Positions 46,212-55,628 of a stretch of DNA of 62,720 bases are shown piece after piece (the stretch's first letter is position 1; every line of letters starts with the position of its first letter). This DNA comes from Helicobacter burdigaliensis (GTDB taxonomy: Bacteria > Campylobacterota > Campylobacteria > Campylobacterales > Helicobacteraceae). Location of the stretch: the NCBI RefSeq assembly GCF_003670295.1, contig NZ_QXJG01000010.1, positions 1 to 62,720 on the forward strand. The letters run 5' to 3'. The notes beneath the pieces were generated by a model, which ran no database searches, was not told the origin of the DNA, and saw only the letters and a list, made by a program, of their open reading frames with translations. Made by a program: the position numbers and the translations under genes.

Positions 46212-46823
46212 TTACACAAAATTTTGCTTTAATGCCTTTATATTTTGCGTGATATTTCCTTCCCAAATCCCTTGAATACAAGCTATCATTTGAGCATTTT
46301 TAATTTGCGAAACATTTTGTGCATTAATCCCACCAATAGCACATTTTGGTAAAGCTTCAAATTTACTAAAAATTTCTAAATCTAGCTTTTTTGCATGAGG
46401 TTTTGTGCTAGAAGAAAAACAGGCTCCAAAAGCCACATAATCTGCCCCTATTTCATAGGCTCTCTTTGCGGTTTCTAAACTATCATAACAAGAGATTCCC
46501 AAAATTCCCAAAAATTCTTGTCTAATCTTTCTTAGTTCTTCCTTGCTATAAAGCTCTTCATTCTCCTTTTTTCCAATATGCAAACCACTTACTTTTAATC
46601 TAATTGCCAAATCTATCCTATCATTTAGGATAAATTGCACTCCAGTTTCTTTACAAAAATCCTCTAATTCTAGCACTAAATTTTTAATTTCTATATCTTT
46701 GCTTACTTTATCGCGTAATTGAAAAATGCTAATTCCTGCCTTGATAGCTTCTTCTAAAGAAGCAAAGATTTTAGAATAAGGGATTAGTCTATCATCACTA
46801 ATTGCATAAATACCTTTTAGCAT
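46212..46823 (-). CDS. thiE: Thiamine-phosphate synthase
   Basis: 203-aa TIM-barrel enzyme joining the pyrimidine and thiazole moieties of thiamine. FQLRDKVSKDIEIK, FILNDRIDLAIRLKVSGLHI and YVAFGACFSSSTKPHAKKL followed by CAIGGINAQNV fit ThiE. The ATG shares one base with the response-regulator stop (TAATG). No TPP riboswitch is present because the gene is internal to a transcript. Confidence 0.93.
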   Translation of the reverse strand: MLKGIYAISDDRLIPYSKIFASLEEAIKAGISIFQLRDKVSKDIEIKNLVLELEDFCKETGVQFILNDRIDLAIRLKVSGLHIGKKENEELYSKEELRKIRQEFLGILGISCYDSLETAKRAYEIGADYVAFGACFSSSTKPHAKKLDLEIFSKFEALPKCAIGGINAQNVSQIKNAQMIACIQGIWEGNITQNIKALKQNFV

Positions 46824-47500
46824 TAAGATTCTTCTTTATATTGGGAAATATCAGGCTGAAGCTTGTAAATCTTGTTTTTTAAACGCACTAAAAGCCCTGT
46901 GTCAATAAGCTGTCTAAAAGTCTTTACCACAGTAGGCTTACTCACGCCAACTTCTAAAACAATATCTTCATAAGAACCATAAAAAATATTTTCTTTATCT
47001 GTGTGTTCTATTAAATATTTAATAATTTCAATTTTCTTTCCACCCACAAAAACAGAAATCGCATTTAAAAGCACATTTTTAGAATGCAATTCTACTGCTT
47101 GAAATTTAGGCAAAACCGCCTTTAAAAGAGTGTTTAAAAGCTCATTAACATCAATAGGCTTTAGCACATAACCATCTACTTTTAACTCTATACAATCTAG
47201 CAAATATTGCGTTTCTGTATGAGCTGTGGCAATCACTACTGCTACATTTAAAAGAGTATTTTTCCTAATCTCTCTCACAAGCTCAATCCCATTTAATTTT
47301 GGCATCAAAATATCGCTAATCACTACATCAATATTATGTTCTTTTAAAATCTCTAAGGCCTCTTTGCCATTTTTTGCAACATAAAGCTCTCCTACATAAT
47401 CTTCTAATACCATTTTGGCAAATTTTAAAATATCTTCCTCATCTTCTACATACAATACTCTTATTTTTTTGAGCATCTTTTCATCATTTTTACTCAACAT
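46823..47500 (-). CDS. Response regulator with winged-helix output
   Basis: 225 aa. Receiver domain: VEDEED near 18-23, phospho-acceptor Asp63 in VISDILMPKLNG and the Lys in YVLKPIDV. The output (about 145-220) is a short winged helix (GSYEDIVLEVGVSKPTVVKTF) of the Crp/plasmid-initiator type, not OmpR or NarL. AGGAG precedes the ATG at 47500. Pairs with the kinase gene 16 nt upstream. Confidence 0.88.
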   Translation of the reverse strand: MLSKNDEKMLKKIRVLYVEDEEDILKFAKMVLEDYVGELYVAKNGKEALEILKEHNIDVVISDILMPKLNGIELVREIRKNTLLNVAVVIATAHTETQYLLDCIELKVDGYVLKPIDVNELLNTLLKAVLPKFQAVELHSKNVLLNAISVFVGGKKIEIIKYLIEHTDKENIFYGSYEDIVLEVGVSKPTVVKTFRQLIDTGLLVRLKNKIYKLQPDISQYKEES

Positions 47501-47516
47501 TCAATACTCCTAAACA

Positions 47517-49091
47517 TCAAATTTCAGCATTTTTTGGTATTGTGATAGTAAATTGTGCCCCACAAGCTCCTACTTCACTCTCACATTCTCTCAAACAAGC
47601 TCCCTCTTGACAAAACTTACATTCACCACCTTTCCACTGCATATTCTGCACTTCTATGCTACCTTGCATCTGTTTTTCAATAATCTGCTTAGACATATAT
47701 AGCCCAATTCCTGTGCCAACAGATTTATGCTTGGTAGTAAAATAAGGCTCAAAAACTTTATGAATATCGCTTAGTTTTATTCCACCTGCATTATCCAAAC
47801 ATTCAATTTTAACGAGATTTTCTTTAAATTCATAGGCATTAATATAAATTTCTGCTGGTTTTATCTCTCTGCTTTTTAAAGCATCTTGAGAATTTTTCAC
47901 TAGATTTAAAATAACTTGCGATAAAGAACTTTTAAGCCCAAAAATTTCAATATCTTTAAAACATTCAATTTGAATATTTATCTCATTTTGCTTTAAAAGA
48001 GGACTAATGAGTGCTATGGTTTCTTCCATAAGCTCTTTTAGATTAAATCTCTCTTTTTGAATGGATTGATGAAAAAAGCTTCTAAAATCCTCTATGGTTC
48101 TTGACATTTGCTTGGCTATCTTCATACCATCTTCTACTTGCATTTCTACAAACTCTTGTGTAAGCTTTCCATTTTGGGATTTTACCCTAAAGGCTTGTAT
48201 AAGCAAGATTAAAGCATTTAAGGGCTGTCGCCATTGATGTGCGATATTTTGTATCATCTCTCCCATACTCGCAAGTCTTGCTTGCTGATACATAATTTGA
48301 TCTTTTTTTCTACTTTCCAATACTTCTTTTGCAATAGTGTCCTGCAAAGAATCATTTAGCTCTTGAAGTTCTTTTGTCTTTTCTTTAATCTTAATTTCTA
48401 GCACCGCATGGAGATTCTTAATATGCTTTAAAATCACAAAACTAAGCAAAAGAGTAATTAACATAATCAAACACATAATCACAAATACCACTACTAGCAA
48501 AATATTATACAACAAATCACTGCGTTCTTTTTGATAAATTGCCACTTCAAGGGAGCTTGTAATCACATTAGAAATCTCTACATTTAATTCTTTAGAAATA
48601 TTTTTTAAACGATTATTAAAATCTGTATCTTTTAAAGAATAAGTTTTTAAAAAATCAAGATAGGAAATGAGTTTTTGGTGTAACTTTTGGTAATAATATC
48701 TCTCTTTATCTAAAATTTTATGATAATAACCACTTTCTTCTTGACTTAGAAAAAACAAATAAGCTTTTCTTACTTGTTCTATAATAAAATTTTCTTGATA
48801 TTTTAGCTCTATTCCTTCGGCTTTTTCCCAAAGCTTTTTGATTTGCTCTATATTGTTATCCAAATTCTCCCTATTTGGCATTTCTTTAGAATCTGAAACA
48901 ATAAATTTACGCATTTTTTCTAAATAGATTGTATTTTGACTATAACTTGAAAACAAAATATCAAAATCATTTTTCAGACTAAAATAAAACACATAAGACA
49001 CAACCGCCAAAGAAAGCAATCCACAAGCGATATTAAAGACTAAAATCCTTGCTTTATCCTCTAAAGACGCACCAAAAAATCTTAAAGCCAC
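47517..49091 (-). CDS. Sensor histidine kinase with Cys-rich insertion
   Basis: 524 aa. Two membrane helices (about 20-40 and 195-222) flank a helical periplasmic sensor of about 155 residues. A coiled coil (230-265) leads to the dimerisation helix with NIAHQWRQPLNAL (phospho-acceptor His285), then an HATPase domain with LNLVKNSQDAL and GTGIGLYMSKQIIEKQM. Between the last motif and the final strand is a Cys-rich segment, C491, C494, C499, C503, C510 (C-x2-C-x4-C-x3-C-x6-C), absent from ordinary kinases. It may bind metal or an Fe-S cluster. Partner regulator follows. Confidence 0.9.
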   Translation of the reverse strand: MALRFFGASLEDKARILVFNIACGLLSLAVVSYVFYFSLKNDFDILFSSYSQNTIYLEKMRKFIVSDSKEMPNRENLDNNIEQIKKLWEKAEGIELKYQENFIIEQVRKAYLFFLSQEESGYYHKILDKERYYYQKLHQKLISYLDFLKTYSLKDTDFNNRLKNISKELNVEISNVITSSLEVAIYQKERSDLLYNILLVVVFVIMCLIMLITLLLSFVILKHIKNLHAVLEIKIKEKTKELQELNDSLQDTIAKEVLESRKKDQIMYQQARLASMGEMIQNIAHQWRQPLNALILLIQAFRVKSQNGKLTQEFVEMQVEDGMKIAKQMSRTIEDFRSFFHQSIQKERFNLKELMEETIALISPLLKQNEINIQIECFKDIEIFGLKSSLSQVILNLVKNSQDALKSREIKPAEIYINAYEFKENLVKIECLDNAGGIKLSDIHKVFEPYFTTKHKSVGTGIGLYMSKQIIEKQMQGSIEVQNMQWKGGECKFCQEGACLRECESEVGACGAQFTITIPKNAEI

Positions 49092-49275
49092 ATTATTCCT
49101 TTATCTAAAAAACTTTTATCTAAAACCATAAAACTTTTAAAAATCAAAAATTTATTGCAAAATTTTACTCACTTTTTCTTATCAATGATTAAATTTCTTT
49201 GCCTTAAAGCATATTTTAATGATTTTCAAGGTATATTGCTTATGAAATTATATCATTTAAATTAGGAGTTTAAAA

Positions 49276-49593
49276 ATGTTAAAGAAAGTTCTTTTCAGTT
49301 TAGTAATTGCTAGTGGCTGTTTAATGGCAGCTGATGGTGCAGCAATTTTTAAAAAATGTATTGCTTGTCATGGTGCAAATGGTGAAAGAGTAGCTCCAGG
49401 AAGCGTAGGTGGTATCACTATCGGTGGTATGGCTAAAGATAGAATCATGGAACAACTTAAAGGTTATAGAGCAGGAACTGCTGACAATGGTGGTGCTAAA
49501 GCTATTATGTATGCAAATATGAAAAACTGGAAATTAACAGATGATGATATTGAAGCAGTAGCTGATTATATTTCAAAACTACCAAAAAAATAA
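49276..49593 (+). CDS. Class I cytochrome c (cytochrome c553)
   Basis: 105-aa periplasmic electron carrier. Signal peptide (LFSLVIASGCLMAA, cleaved near 19), heme motif CIACH, and Met ligand probably in YANMKNW, with a C-terminal helix IEAVADYISKLP. It probably feeds electrons to the cbb3 oxidase whose assembly factor CcoG is at 1.2 kb. AGGAG precedes the ATG. Monocistronic with a strong terminator. Confidence 0.94.
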   Translation: MLKKVLFSLVIASGCLMAADGAAIFKKCIACHGANGERVAPGSVGGITIGGMAKDRIMEQLKGYRAGTADNGGAKAIMYANMKNWKLTDDDIEAVADYISKLPKK

Positions 49594-49596
49594 CTT

Positions 49597-49632
49597 ATCT
49601 AAAAGCTTTTATGCTTTTAGATTCTCTTTCTT
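49597..49632 (+). terminator. Terminator after cytochrome c gene
   Basis: ATCTAAAAGC-TTTTAT-GCTTTTAGAT, a perfect 10-bp stem, followed by TCTCTTTCTT. Confidence 0.85.
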
Positions 49633-49641
49633 AGAAAAACA

Positions 49642-50712
49642 ATGCCTTATTTAAAAATCAATCAAAATAATTTCTTTAATAATTATCAAGTGTTAAAAAA
49701 TCTCACCAAAGATGAAAATAAAATTGCCATTGTGCTAAAAGACAATGCTTATGGGCACGGGATTTTAGAAATCGCAAAACTAGCACATCAAAAATCTATC
49801 AAAAATGCTTTTGTAAAAAATATGCAAGAAGCTCTTTGTATCCAACATCTATTTGAAAATATTTCTATTTTATATCCACAAAGCTGTTTTTTACAAAACC
49901 ATTTTGAACAATGTTTAAAAACGCCCAACATTCTTTTTTGTGTAGCGAGTTTAGAATTTTTAAAAACTCTCCCAAATGGCACACAAATTGAACTCAAAGT
50001 AAATAGTGGTATGAATCGCAATGGCATTAGCAAAGAAGAATTAAAAGAAGCTTTTAACATTATCACACAAAAAAATTTAAAATTAATAGGTGTTTTTACA
50101 CACAATGGCTATGGTGATGATTTGGGTGCAGAGTTTTTTAGTCAAAACCAAAATTTCTCACAAATTAAAAAAGAGGTTTTAAGTTTCACAAAAAGCCTAA
50201 ATCTTCCCTTGCCTCGCTTTCATTCTCTTAGCTCTTCAGGTGCTTTTAGGGATAATACCACACAAGACAAACAAGATTTTTTAGAAGATAGTTTTTACCG
50301 CTTTGGAATTGCTTTTTATGGCTATTTATGTGCAGATTCTGTCTTTAACTTTCAACACAATCTAAAGCCCATAGCATCATTATGGGCGCAAAAAATCTCT
50401 ACTTGCAAACTGCTAAAAGGACAAACCATAGGATATAGCGGAACTTCTAAGGCACTAGAAGATATGCAAATTTCTACCTATGATATAGGCTATGGAGATG
50501 GGCTTTTTAGAATAAAAGAAGGAATGGAGCTTTTTACAAAAGAGGGTTATAGAATCTTTGCGCGTGCTTCTATGGATTGCATCAGCATACAAAGCACACA
50601 AGAAGAAGTTTGCATCTTTGAAGATGTAAGCGAATTTGCAAAAGCTTTTAACACCATTCCCTATGAAATCTTAGTGCATTTACATTCTTATATTCCCAAA
50701 AAAATTATTTAA
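49642..50712 (+). CDS. alr: Alanine racemase
   Basis: 356-aa fold-type III PLP enzyme making D-alanine for peptidoglycan. The PLP lysine lies in VLKDNAYGHGILE (about 32-44), with further family blocks LKVNSGMNRNGIS and HSLSSSGAF. The C-terminal beta-domain has GQTIGYSGT, the catalytic Tyr in SYDIGYGDG-like TYDIGYGDGLFR, and ASMDCISIQ. The ribosome site is weak. It heads a peptidoglycan-precursor run with ddl and murF. Confidence 0.95.
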   Translation: MPYLKINQNNFFNNYQVLKNLTKDENKIAIVLKDNAYGHGILEIAKLAHQKSIKNAFVKNMQEALCIQHLFENISILYPQSCFLQNHFEQCLKTPNILFCVASLEFLKTLPNGTQIELKVNSGMNRNGISKEELKEAFNIITQKNLKLIGVFTHNGYGDDLGAEFFSQNQNFSQIKKEVLSFTKSLNLPLPRFHSLSSSGAFRDNTTQDKQDFLEDSFYRFGIAFYGYLCADSVFNFQHNLKPIASLWAQKISTCKLLKGQTIGYSGTSKALEDMQISTYDIGYGDGLFRIKEGMELFTKEGYRIFARASMDCISIQSTQEEVCIFEDVSEFAKAFNTIPYEILVHLHSYIPKKII

Positions 50713-50796
50713 AATTTTCAAACTTTTAGTAAAGAGTTTTGTAAGTTTTGGTATTATTCTAAACTCTCTTTACAAAATAACACTAAAGGATAGATT

Positions 50797-51834
50797 TTGA
50801 ATTTTTGTATTTTATTTGGTGGCAACTCTTATGAACACGAAATTAGCATTGTAAGTGCGATTTCCCTTAAAAAACTACTTCCAAACTTAGAGCATTTTAT
50901 TTTTTTAGATGAAAAAGGAGATTTTTATCTTATCCCAAAAGATAAAATGCAATCTACCTTTTTTTCACAAAAAAACTATTTAAAATGCACAAAATTATAT
51001 TTACAATCTGGCGGTTTTTATCAAAAAAGTTTTTTAGGCTTTAAGCCCCTATTACTCCCAACAATTCTTTGCTTAGTCCATGGAGGAGATGGGGAAGATG
51101 GTAAAATCGCTTCTCTTTTGGATTTTTTCAAAATTCCTTTTATTGGACCACGCAATGCCGCTTGTGTGCTAAGTTTTGACAAAGAGCTCACAAAGCTCCT
51201 TTGCCAAAATAAAGATGTAAAATCCCTCCCCTACTCTATCCTTTATAAAAATGAAGAAATCCCAACTAATCTTAGCTTTCCTCTAATCATCAAACCTGCA
51301 CGACTTGGAAGCTCCATAGGTATCTCTCTTGCAAAAAATAAAGAGGAGCTAGAATATGCACTAGAAGTTGCCTTTGAGTTTGATGAAAAAGTCTTAATAG
51401 AACCCTTTATAAGCGGAATAAAAGAATATAATCTAGCCGGTTTTAAAGGCAAAGATGGCTTAGTATTTTCAATTATTGAAGAACCACAAAAAAAGGAATT
51501 TTTAGATTTTGATAAAAAATATCTTGATTTTTCTCGCACTAAAGAAATTCAAAAAGCCTCTCTTAGCCCACATTTAGAAGAAAAACTAAAAGAAAGCTTT
51601 GCTAAGATTTATAACCATTTATTTGAAGGTGCATTAATAAGATGTGATTTTTTCATAAAAGATGAAGAATGCTATTTAAACGAAATTAATCCAATTCCAG
51701 GAAGTTTAGCAAACTACCTTTTTAGCGATTTTAAAAGTGCTTTAGAAGACTTAAGCAAAGCATTGCCTAAACCAAAAGATATAAGAATTGCTTATGAATT
51801 TTTACACAAAATTCAATTTGCCAAAGGAAAATAG
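50797..51834 (+). CDS. ddl: D-alanine--D-alanine ligase
   Basis: 345-aa ATP-grasp ligase. FGGNSYEHEISIVSAISLKK at the start, LVHGGDGEDGKIASLLDF, PLIIKPARLGSSIGISLAKN and NEINPIPGSLANYLF are the ligase blocks. The start is TTG at 50797 with AAAGGATAG upstream. The active-site region has no obvious change towards D-Ala-D-Lac specificity that I can assign. Followed by a hydrolase gene overlapping by 1 nt. Confidence 0.96.
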   Translation: MNFCILFGGNSYEHEISIVSAISLKKLLPNLEHFIFLDEKGDFYLIPKDKMQSTFFSQKNYLKCTKLYLQSGGFYQKSFLGFKPLLLPTILCLVHGGDGEDGKIASLLDFFKIPFIGPRNAACVLSFDKELTKLLCQNKDVKSLPYSILYKNEEIPTNLSFPLIIKPARLGSSIGISLAKNKEELEYALEVAFEFDEKVLIEPFISGIKEYNLAGFKGKDGLVFSIIEEPQKKEFLDFDKKYLDFSRTKEIQKASLSPHLEEKLKESFAKIYNHLFEGALIRCDFFIKDEECYLNEINPIPGSLANYLFSDFKSALEDLSKALPKPKDIRIAYEFLHKIQFAKGK

Positions 51835-52589
51835 TGGCATTAAAATCTCTTATTTATGAAAACAATCCTTTTGAAATCTCTTATGAGATTTTGCACCCCA
51901 CAAATACAAAAGATCTCATTATCTTGCATGGTTGGGGTTCTAACAAAAACCTTATGAAACAAGCTTTTGGTAATTATTTTTTAGATTTTAGGCATATTTA
52001 CATAGATTTACCAGGTTTTGGTGCTTCTTCTTTGCCCAACATTGCTTTAACTACTCAAGATTATGCCAATATCATAGAAATCTTTTTAAATAAACTTAAA
52101 GCTCACAAAGATCTTCTTATGGGGCATAGTTTTGGTGGTAAAGTAAGTATTTTACTTGCACCACAAGAACTTATTTTGCTAAGTAGTGCAGGAATTGTGC
52201 CTAAAAAAAGTTTTAAAGTAAAATCTAAAATTTTACTTACAAAAATACTCAATAAAACCTTTCCTTTTATCTCACAAAAGTTCCGCACTTTATTGCGTTC
52301 TAAAGATGTGCAAAATATGCCAGAAATGATGTATCAAACCTTTAAAAATGTAGTGAATGAAGATTTTAGCCCACTTTTTGCAAACTTTCCCCATAAAGCA
52401 CATATTTTTTGGGGCAAAGAAGATACTACCACTCCTCTATTTTGTGGTGAAACTATCGCAACTTTAATTAAAGATTCTAACTTTTATGCACTAAGGGGAG
52501 ATCATTTCTTTTTTTTACAACAAGGAGAGGAAATCGCTAAACTCTATTCCCAAAAATCTATTCTAAAGGATAATTATGCAAACACTTGA
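51834..52589 (+). CDS. Alpha/beta hydrolase
   Basis: 251 aa. LIILHGWGSNKNLMKQAF (oxyanion region), the nucleophile elbow GHSFGGKVSILL (about 98-109), a cap, and the Asp/His pair in FWGKEDTTTPLF and RGDHFFFL. Substrate unknown; the position between ddl and murF is conserved with H. pylori from memory, hinting at envelope precursor work. GTG start sharing one base with the ddl stop. Confidence 0.88.
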   Translation: MALKSLIYENNPFEISYEILHPTNTKDLIILHGWGSNKNLMKQAFGNYFLDFRHIYIDLPGFGASSLPNIALTTQDYANIIEIFLNKLKAHKDLLMGHSFGGKVSILLAPQELILLSSAGIVPKKSFKVKSKILLTKILNKTFPFISQKFRTLLRSKDVQNMPEMMYQTFKNVVNEDFSPLFANFPHKAHIFWGKEDTTTPLFCGETIATLIKDSNFYALRGDHFFFLQQGEEIAKLYSQKSILKDNYANT

Positions 52590-54045
52590 TTATTTTTTAA
52601 TGCTGACGCATTGGGTTTTTTTAGTAGCTCTTGGCTATTATGTTATCACAAACTTTCAATGGTATCATTATAAATTTCTAAGAGTAGTTTTTAAACACCA
52701 CAAATTTAGATGGCATATTATTTATTTTATTTTGCCTGTGATTTATTTTATTTTTATCCCTGATAATGTTTATTCTTACATTGTTTTATATCTTTATGTG
52801 ATTGCTCTTGCAATTTGGGCTTTCAATCTTAGCAAAAAGCTAATTTTCACAGGTAGAGTTTTACGATTTTTCTTTATATATATTTCTTTTATCCTTTTTA
52901 ATGATTTATTATTTTTAAATGTAGGTTTAGACAATCCCCATACCCCTTTAGTTGAATGTGTTTATCTTTTACCTTTACCTATTTCTTTGTTTTTATCCAA
53001 TCTTTTAGAAAAAATCTTATTAAACCGCTACAAAAAATTAGCTAAAGAAAAATTAGCAATTATGCCAAATCTAAAAGTGATTGCAATTACAGGTAGCTAT
53101 GGCAAAACAAGCCTTAAAAACTTTCTTTTCCAAATGCTCCATGAAGATTTTAAAGTCTATACCACTCCAAGAAGTGTCAATACGCTTGCAGGGATTATTG
53201 CAGATATTAACCAAAACCTATCCCCTCTTACTGATATTTATATCATAGAAGCAGGCGCAAGAGCTATTGGAAATATCAAAGAAATTGTAGATTTAGTTTC
53301 TCCGCAAATTGTAGTAGTAGGCAAAATTGGCGAAGCACATATTGAATACTTTAAAGATATACAAACCATCTATGCAACAAAATATGAAATTTTACAAAGC
53401 CCTTATCTGCAAAAAGCCTATATTTATGAGAAAAATACCCCTCCTACTTCTTGTAATGCTCCTATTTTCTATTTTCCTCATAATGCTAAAAACATTAACG
53501 CAACACTTGATGGAACTACTTTTAGCCTAGAATTAGATTCCACACAAGTAGAATTTAGCACAAAGATTTTAGGGGCTTTTAATGTAATTAATATTAGTGC
53601 TGCTATTGCAGTCGCAAAAGACTTAGGAATCCCTACAAAAGAAATTGTGAAATTAGTTTCTAAACTAGAGCCAACAAGCCATCGCCTAAGTAAAATCAAT
53701 GTAAATAATAAACTTATCCTAGATGATAGTTATAATGGCAATCTTGATGGAATGCTAGAGGCCATTCGCCTCTCTTCTTTGCATAAAGATAAAAAAATCA
53801 TCGTAACACCAGGGCTTGTAGAAAGCAATGAAGAATCTAACATAAAACTAGCACAAGCCATTGATAAAGTTTTTGATATTGCAATTATCACAGGGGAATT
53901 AAACTCTAAAATCCTCCAAAGCAATATCCATAATCCACAAAAAATTGTCCTAAAAGATAAAAACCATATAGAAAATCTTTTAAAATCACTCACACATGAA
54001 GGAGATTTAATACTTTTTGCCAACGATGCACCAAGCTATATTTAA
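52576..54045 (+). CDS. murF: MurF-type Mur ligase with N-terminal membrane domain
   Basis: 489 aa. About five hydrophobic helices fill residues 1-155. Then the Mur ligase core: ITGSYGKTSLKNFLFQML is the ATP P-loop (about 168-185), EAGARAIGNIKEIVD, and a C-terminal glutamate-ligase-like domain with LDDSYNGNLDGMLEAIRL. It adds D-Ala-D-Ala to UDP-MurNAc-tripeptide. The membrane extension is not in the enterobacterial MurF but occurs in Campylobacterota. The upstream ddl and alr supply the dipeptide. Confidence 0.9.
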   Translation: MQTLDYFLMLTHWVFLVALGYYVITNFQWYHYKFLRVVFKHHKFRWHIIYFILPVIYFIFIPDNVYSYIVLYLYVIALAIWAFNLSKKLIFTGRVLRFFFIYISFILFNDLLFLNVGLDNPHTPLVECVYLLPLPISLFLSNLLEKILLNRYKKLAKEKLAIMPNLKVIAITGSYGKTSLKNFLFQMLHEDFKVYTTPRSVNTLAGIIADINQNLSPLTDIYIIEAGARAIGNIKEIVDLVSPQIVVVGKIGEAHIEYFKDIQTIYATKYEILQSPYLQKAYIYEKNTPPTSCNAPIFYFPHNAKNINATLDGTTFSLELDSTQVEFSTKILGAFNVINISAAIAVAKDLGIPTKEIVKLVSKLEPTSHRLSKINVNNKLILDDSYNGNLDGMLEAIRLSSLHKDKKIIVTPGLVESNEESNIKLAQAIDKVFDIAIITGELNSKILQSNIHNPQKIVLKDKNHIENLLKSLTHEGDLILFANDAPSYI

Positions 54046-54055
54046 AGGAGAAACA

Positions 54056-54544
54056 ATGGAATATCTTTATGCACCTTGGAGGGCAGATTATTTTGGTGAC
54101 TCCAAAGAAGAAGGTTGCATTTTTTGCAATCTTTCACAACACAAAGAAGACGATACAAAAAATAGAGTATTTTATCGCGATGACAAAATTTTTTGCGTAA
54201 TGAATAAATATCCCTATACTCCCGGACATTTTTTAATTATTCCCCATATTCACACCAATTCCCCTGCTACTTTAGAGAGTGAAATTTGGCTACATTTGCA
54301 AACTTTTGGGCAAAAAGGAGTTTTGCTTTTAGAAGAATTTGGGGCTCAAGGAGTAAATTATGGCATCAACATCAAAAAAGCAGGAGGAGCTGGAATCCCA
54401 GATCACTTGCATTTACATCTTATTCCTCGCTTTATAGGAGATACAAACTTTTTTACCACAATTAATGAGGGAAGAGTTTATGGAGTAAATTTTGAAGAAA
54501 TTTTTCAAAAAATAAAAACATTAGCAAAAAAGCATTTTAAATAA
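54056..54544 (+). CDS. HIT family nucleotide-binding protein
   Basis: 162 aa from the ATG at 54056, which has AAGGAG upstream; an earlier ATG (54017) lies in murF and lacks one. APWRADYFGDSKEEGCIFCN and the histidine triad in GGAGIPDHLHLHLIPRF show a HIT hydrolase/AP4A phosphorylase-like protein. Substrate unknown. Last gene of the ddl-murF unit. Confidence 0.9.
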   Translation: MEYLYAPWRADYFGDSKEEGCIFCNLSQHKEDDTKNRVFYRDDKIFCVMNKYPYTPGHFLIIPHIHTNSPATLESEIWLHLQTFGQKGVLLLEEFGAQGVNYGINIKKAGGAGIPDHLHLHLIPRFIGDTNFFTTINEGRVYGVNFEEIFQKIKTLAKKHFK

Positions 54545-54557
54545 AGGATTCTCCTTT
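54543..54557 (+). terminator. Hairpin after HIT gene
   Basis: AAAGGA-TTC-TCCTTT, a 6-bp stem with a 3-nt loop, straddles the stop codon. The following AAATTAAG has no T-tract, so it is a weak candidate. Confidence 0.35.
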
Positions 54558-54623
54558 AAATTAAGCGAAGCTATAAGGAATTCTTGCTAAGATAATCCAA
54601 ACCAAAAACTTAAGGAAAACAAA

Positions 54624-55628
54624 ATGAAAAGCGGTATTTTCACACTTATGGAAAATTGGAATAATAATGAAGAAAATGCAATTCATAGCACTTTTGAGCT
54701 TATTAAATATTGCGATGCAATAGGTTTAGAAGAAGCTTGGATTGGAGAACATCATTTTAATAATTTTACCACTTGTGCTTCTATTATACCCCTTTTAAGC
54801 TATGCATTAGCCACTACAAAAAATATTAAAATTGGTAGTGCTGCTATCTTGCTCCCTCATTATCACCCCATAAAGCTAAGTGAAGAAATCGCTACTTTAG
54901 ATATTTTAGGAAAAAGAAGATTTCTTTTTGGCTTTGCTAGAGGGGCTTTTCCTATTTTTGATATTGCTATGGGAGCAAATGCAAAAACAAACCGTGAGAT
55001 TATGCTAGAGAGTGCAGAGATTATCCATGAGCTTTTATATAAAAATCAAGTAAATTATGATGGAAAATATTTTGAAATCAACAATATCAGTATTTGTCCG
55101 CACCCTAGCAATATTGTTCCATTTTTTGTCGCAAGCGATCATGAAGAAACACTTATAAAATCAGCCAAAGCAGGACATAACTTTCTTGGTTCTTTAACAT
55201 TAAACAAAAAAAGAGCAGAAGAAATCCATACACTCTTTAAAACACACAATAAAAAATCTTATGAATTTACACTAGCAAGAGCTTTTTATGTAGATACAGA
55301 TAGAAAAAGTGCAGAAGAAAAAGCACAAATAGGTATAGATATTTTCACACAAAGAATGCTAAAAGCAAACAAAGAAAATCCCACTTTTGAATCGATTATT
55401 AAGACGAGCGATTATGAAGAGTTTAGAGCAGATTTCTTTAATAAGGATAAAATTTTAGAAAACCTTATTGTAGGAACTCCAAAAGATTGCATTGAACAGA
55501 TTAAAAACCTACAAAAAGACATCTCTTTTAGTTCTTTAGCACTTAAATTGCTTACGCCAAGCCTAGAAGATGCAAAAAATCAACTAAAAATTTACAAAGA
55601 AGAAATTTTACCTTTTATTGAATGCTAA
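54624..55628 (+). CDS. LLM-class flavin-dependent oxidoreductase
   Basis: 334-aa luciferase-like monooxygenase of the F420/FMN TIM-barrel family: EEAWIGEHHFNNF near 36-48, IKIGSAAILLPHYHPIKLSE near 72-91, and FGFARGAFPIFD. MsnO8-type members are close. Substrate unknown. AAGGAAAAC precedes the ATG; it overlaps mutY by 7 nt. Confidence 0.88.
   Translation: MKSGIFTLMENWNNNEENAIHSTFELIKYCDAIGLEEAWIGEHHFNNFTTCASIIPLLSYALATTKNIKIGSAAILLPHYHPIKLSEEIATLDILGKRRFLFGFARGAFPIFDIAMGANAKTNREIMLESAEIIHELLYKNQVNYDGKYFEINNISICPHPSNIVPFFVASDHEETLIKSAKAGHNFLGSLTLNKKRAEEIHTLFKTHNKKSYEFTLARAFYVDTDRKSAEEKAQIGIDIFTQRMLKANKENPTFESIIKTSDYEEFRADFFNKDKILENLIVGTPKDCIEQIKNLQKDISFSSLALKLLTPSLEDAKNQLKIYKEEILPFIEC

Noticed and set aside
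46823-47500. TPP riboswitch before thiE
   Set aside because: The thiE start overlaps the response-regulator stop, leaving no leader.
54570-54623. AGGAATTCTTGCTAAG upstream of the LLM oxidoreductase as sigma-54 promoter
   Set aside because: GG and GC are only 7 nt apart; the spacing must be 10.
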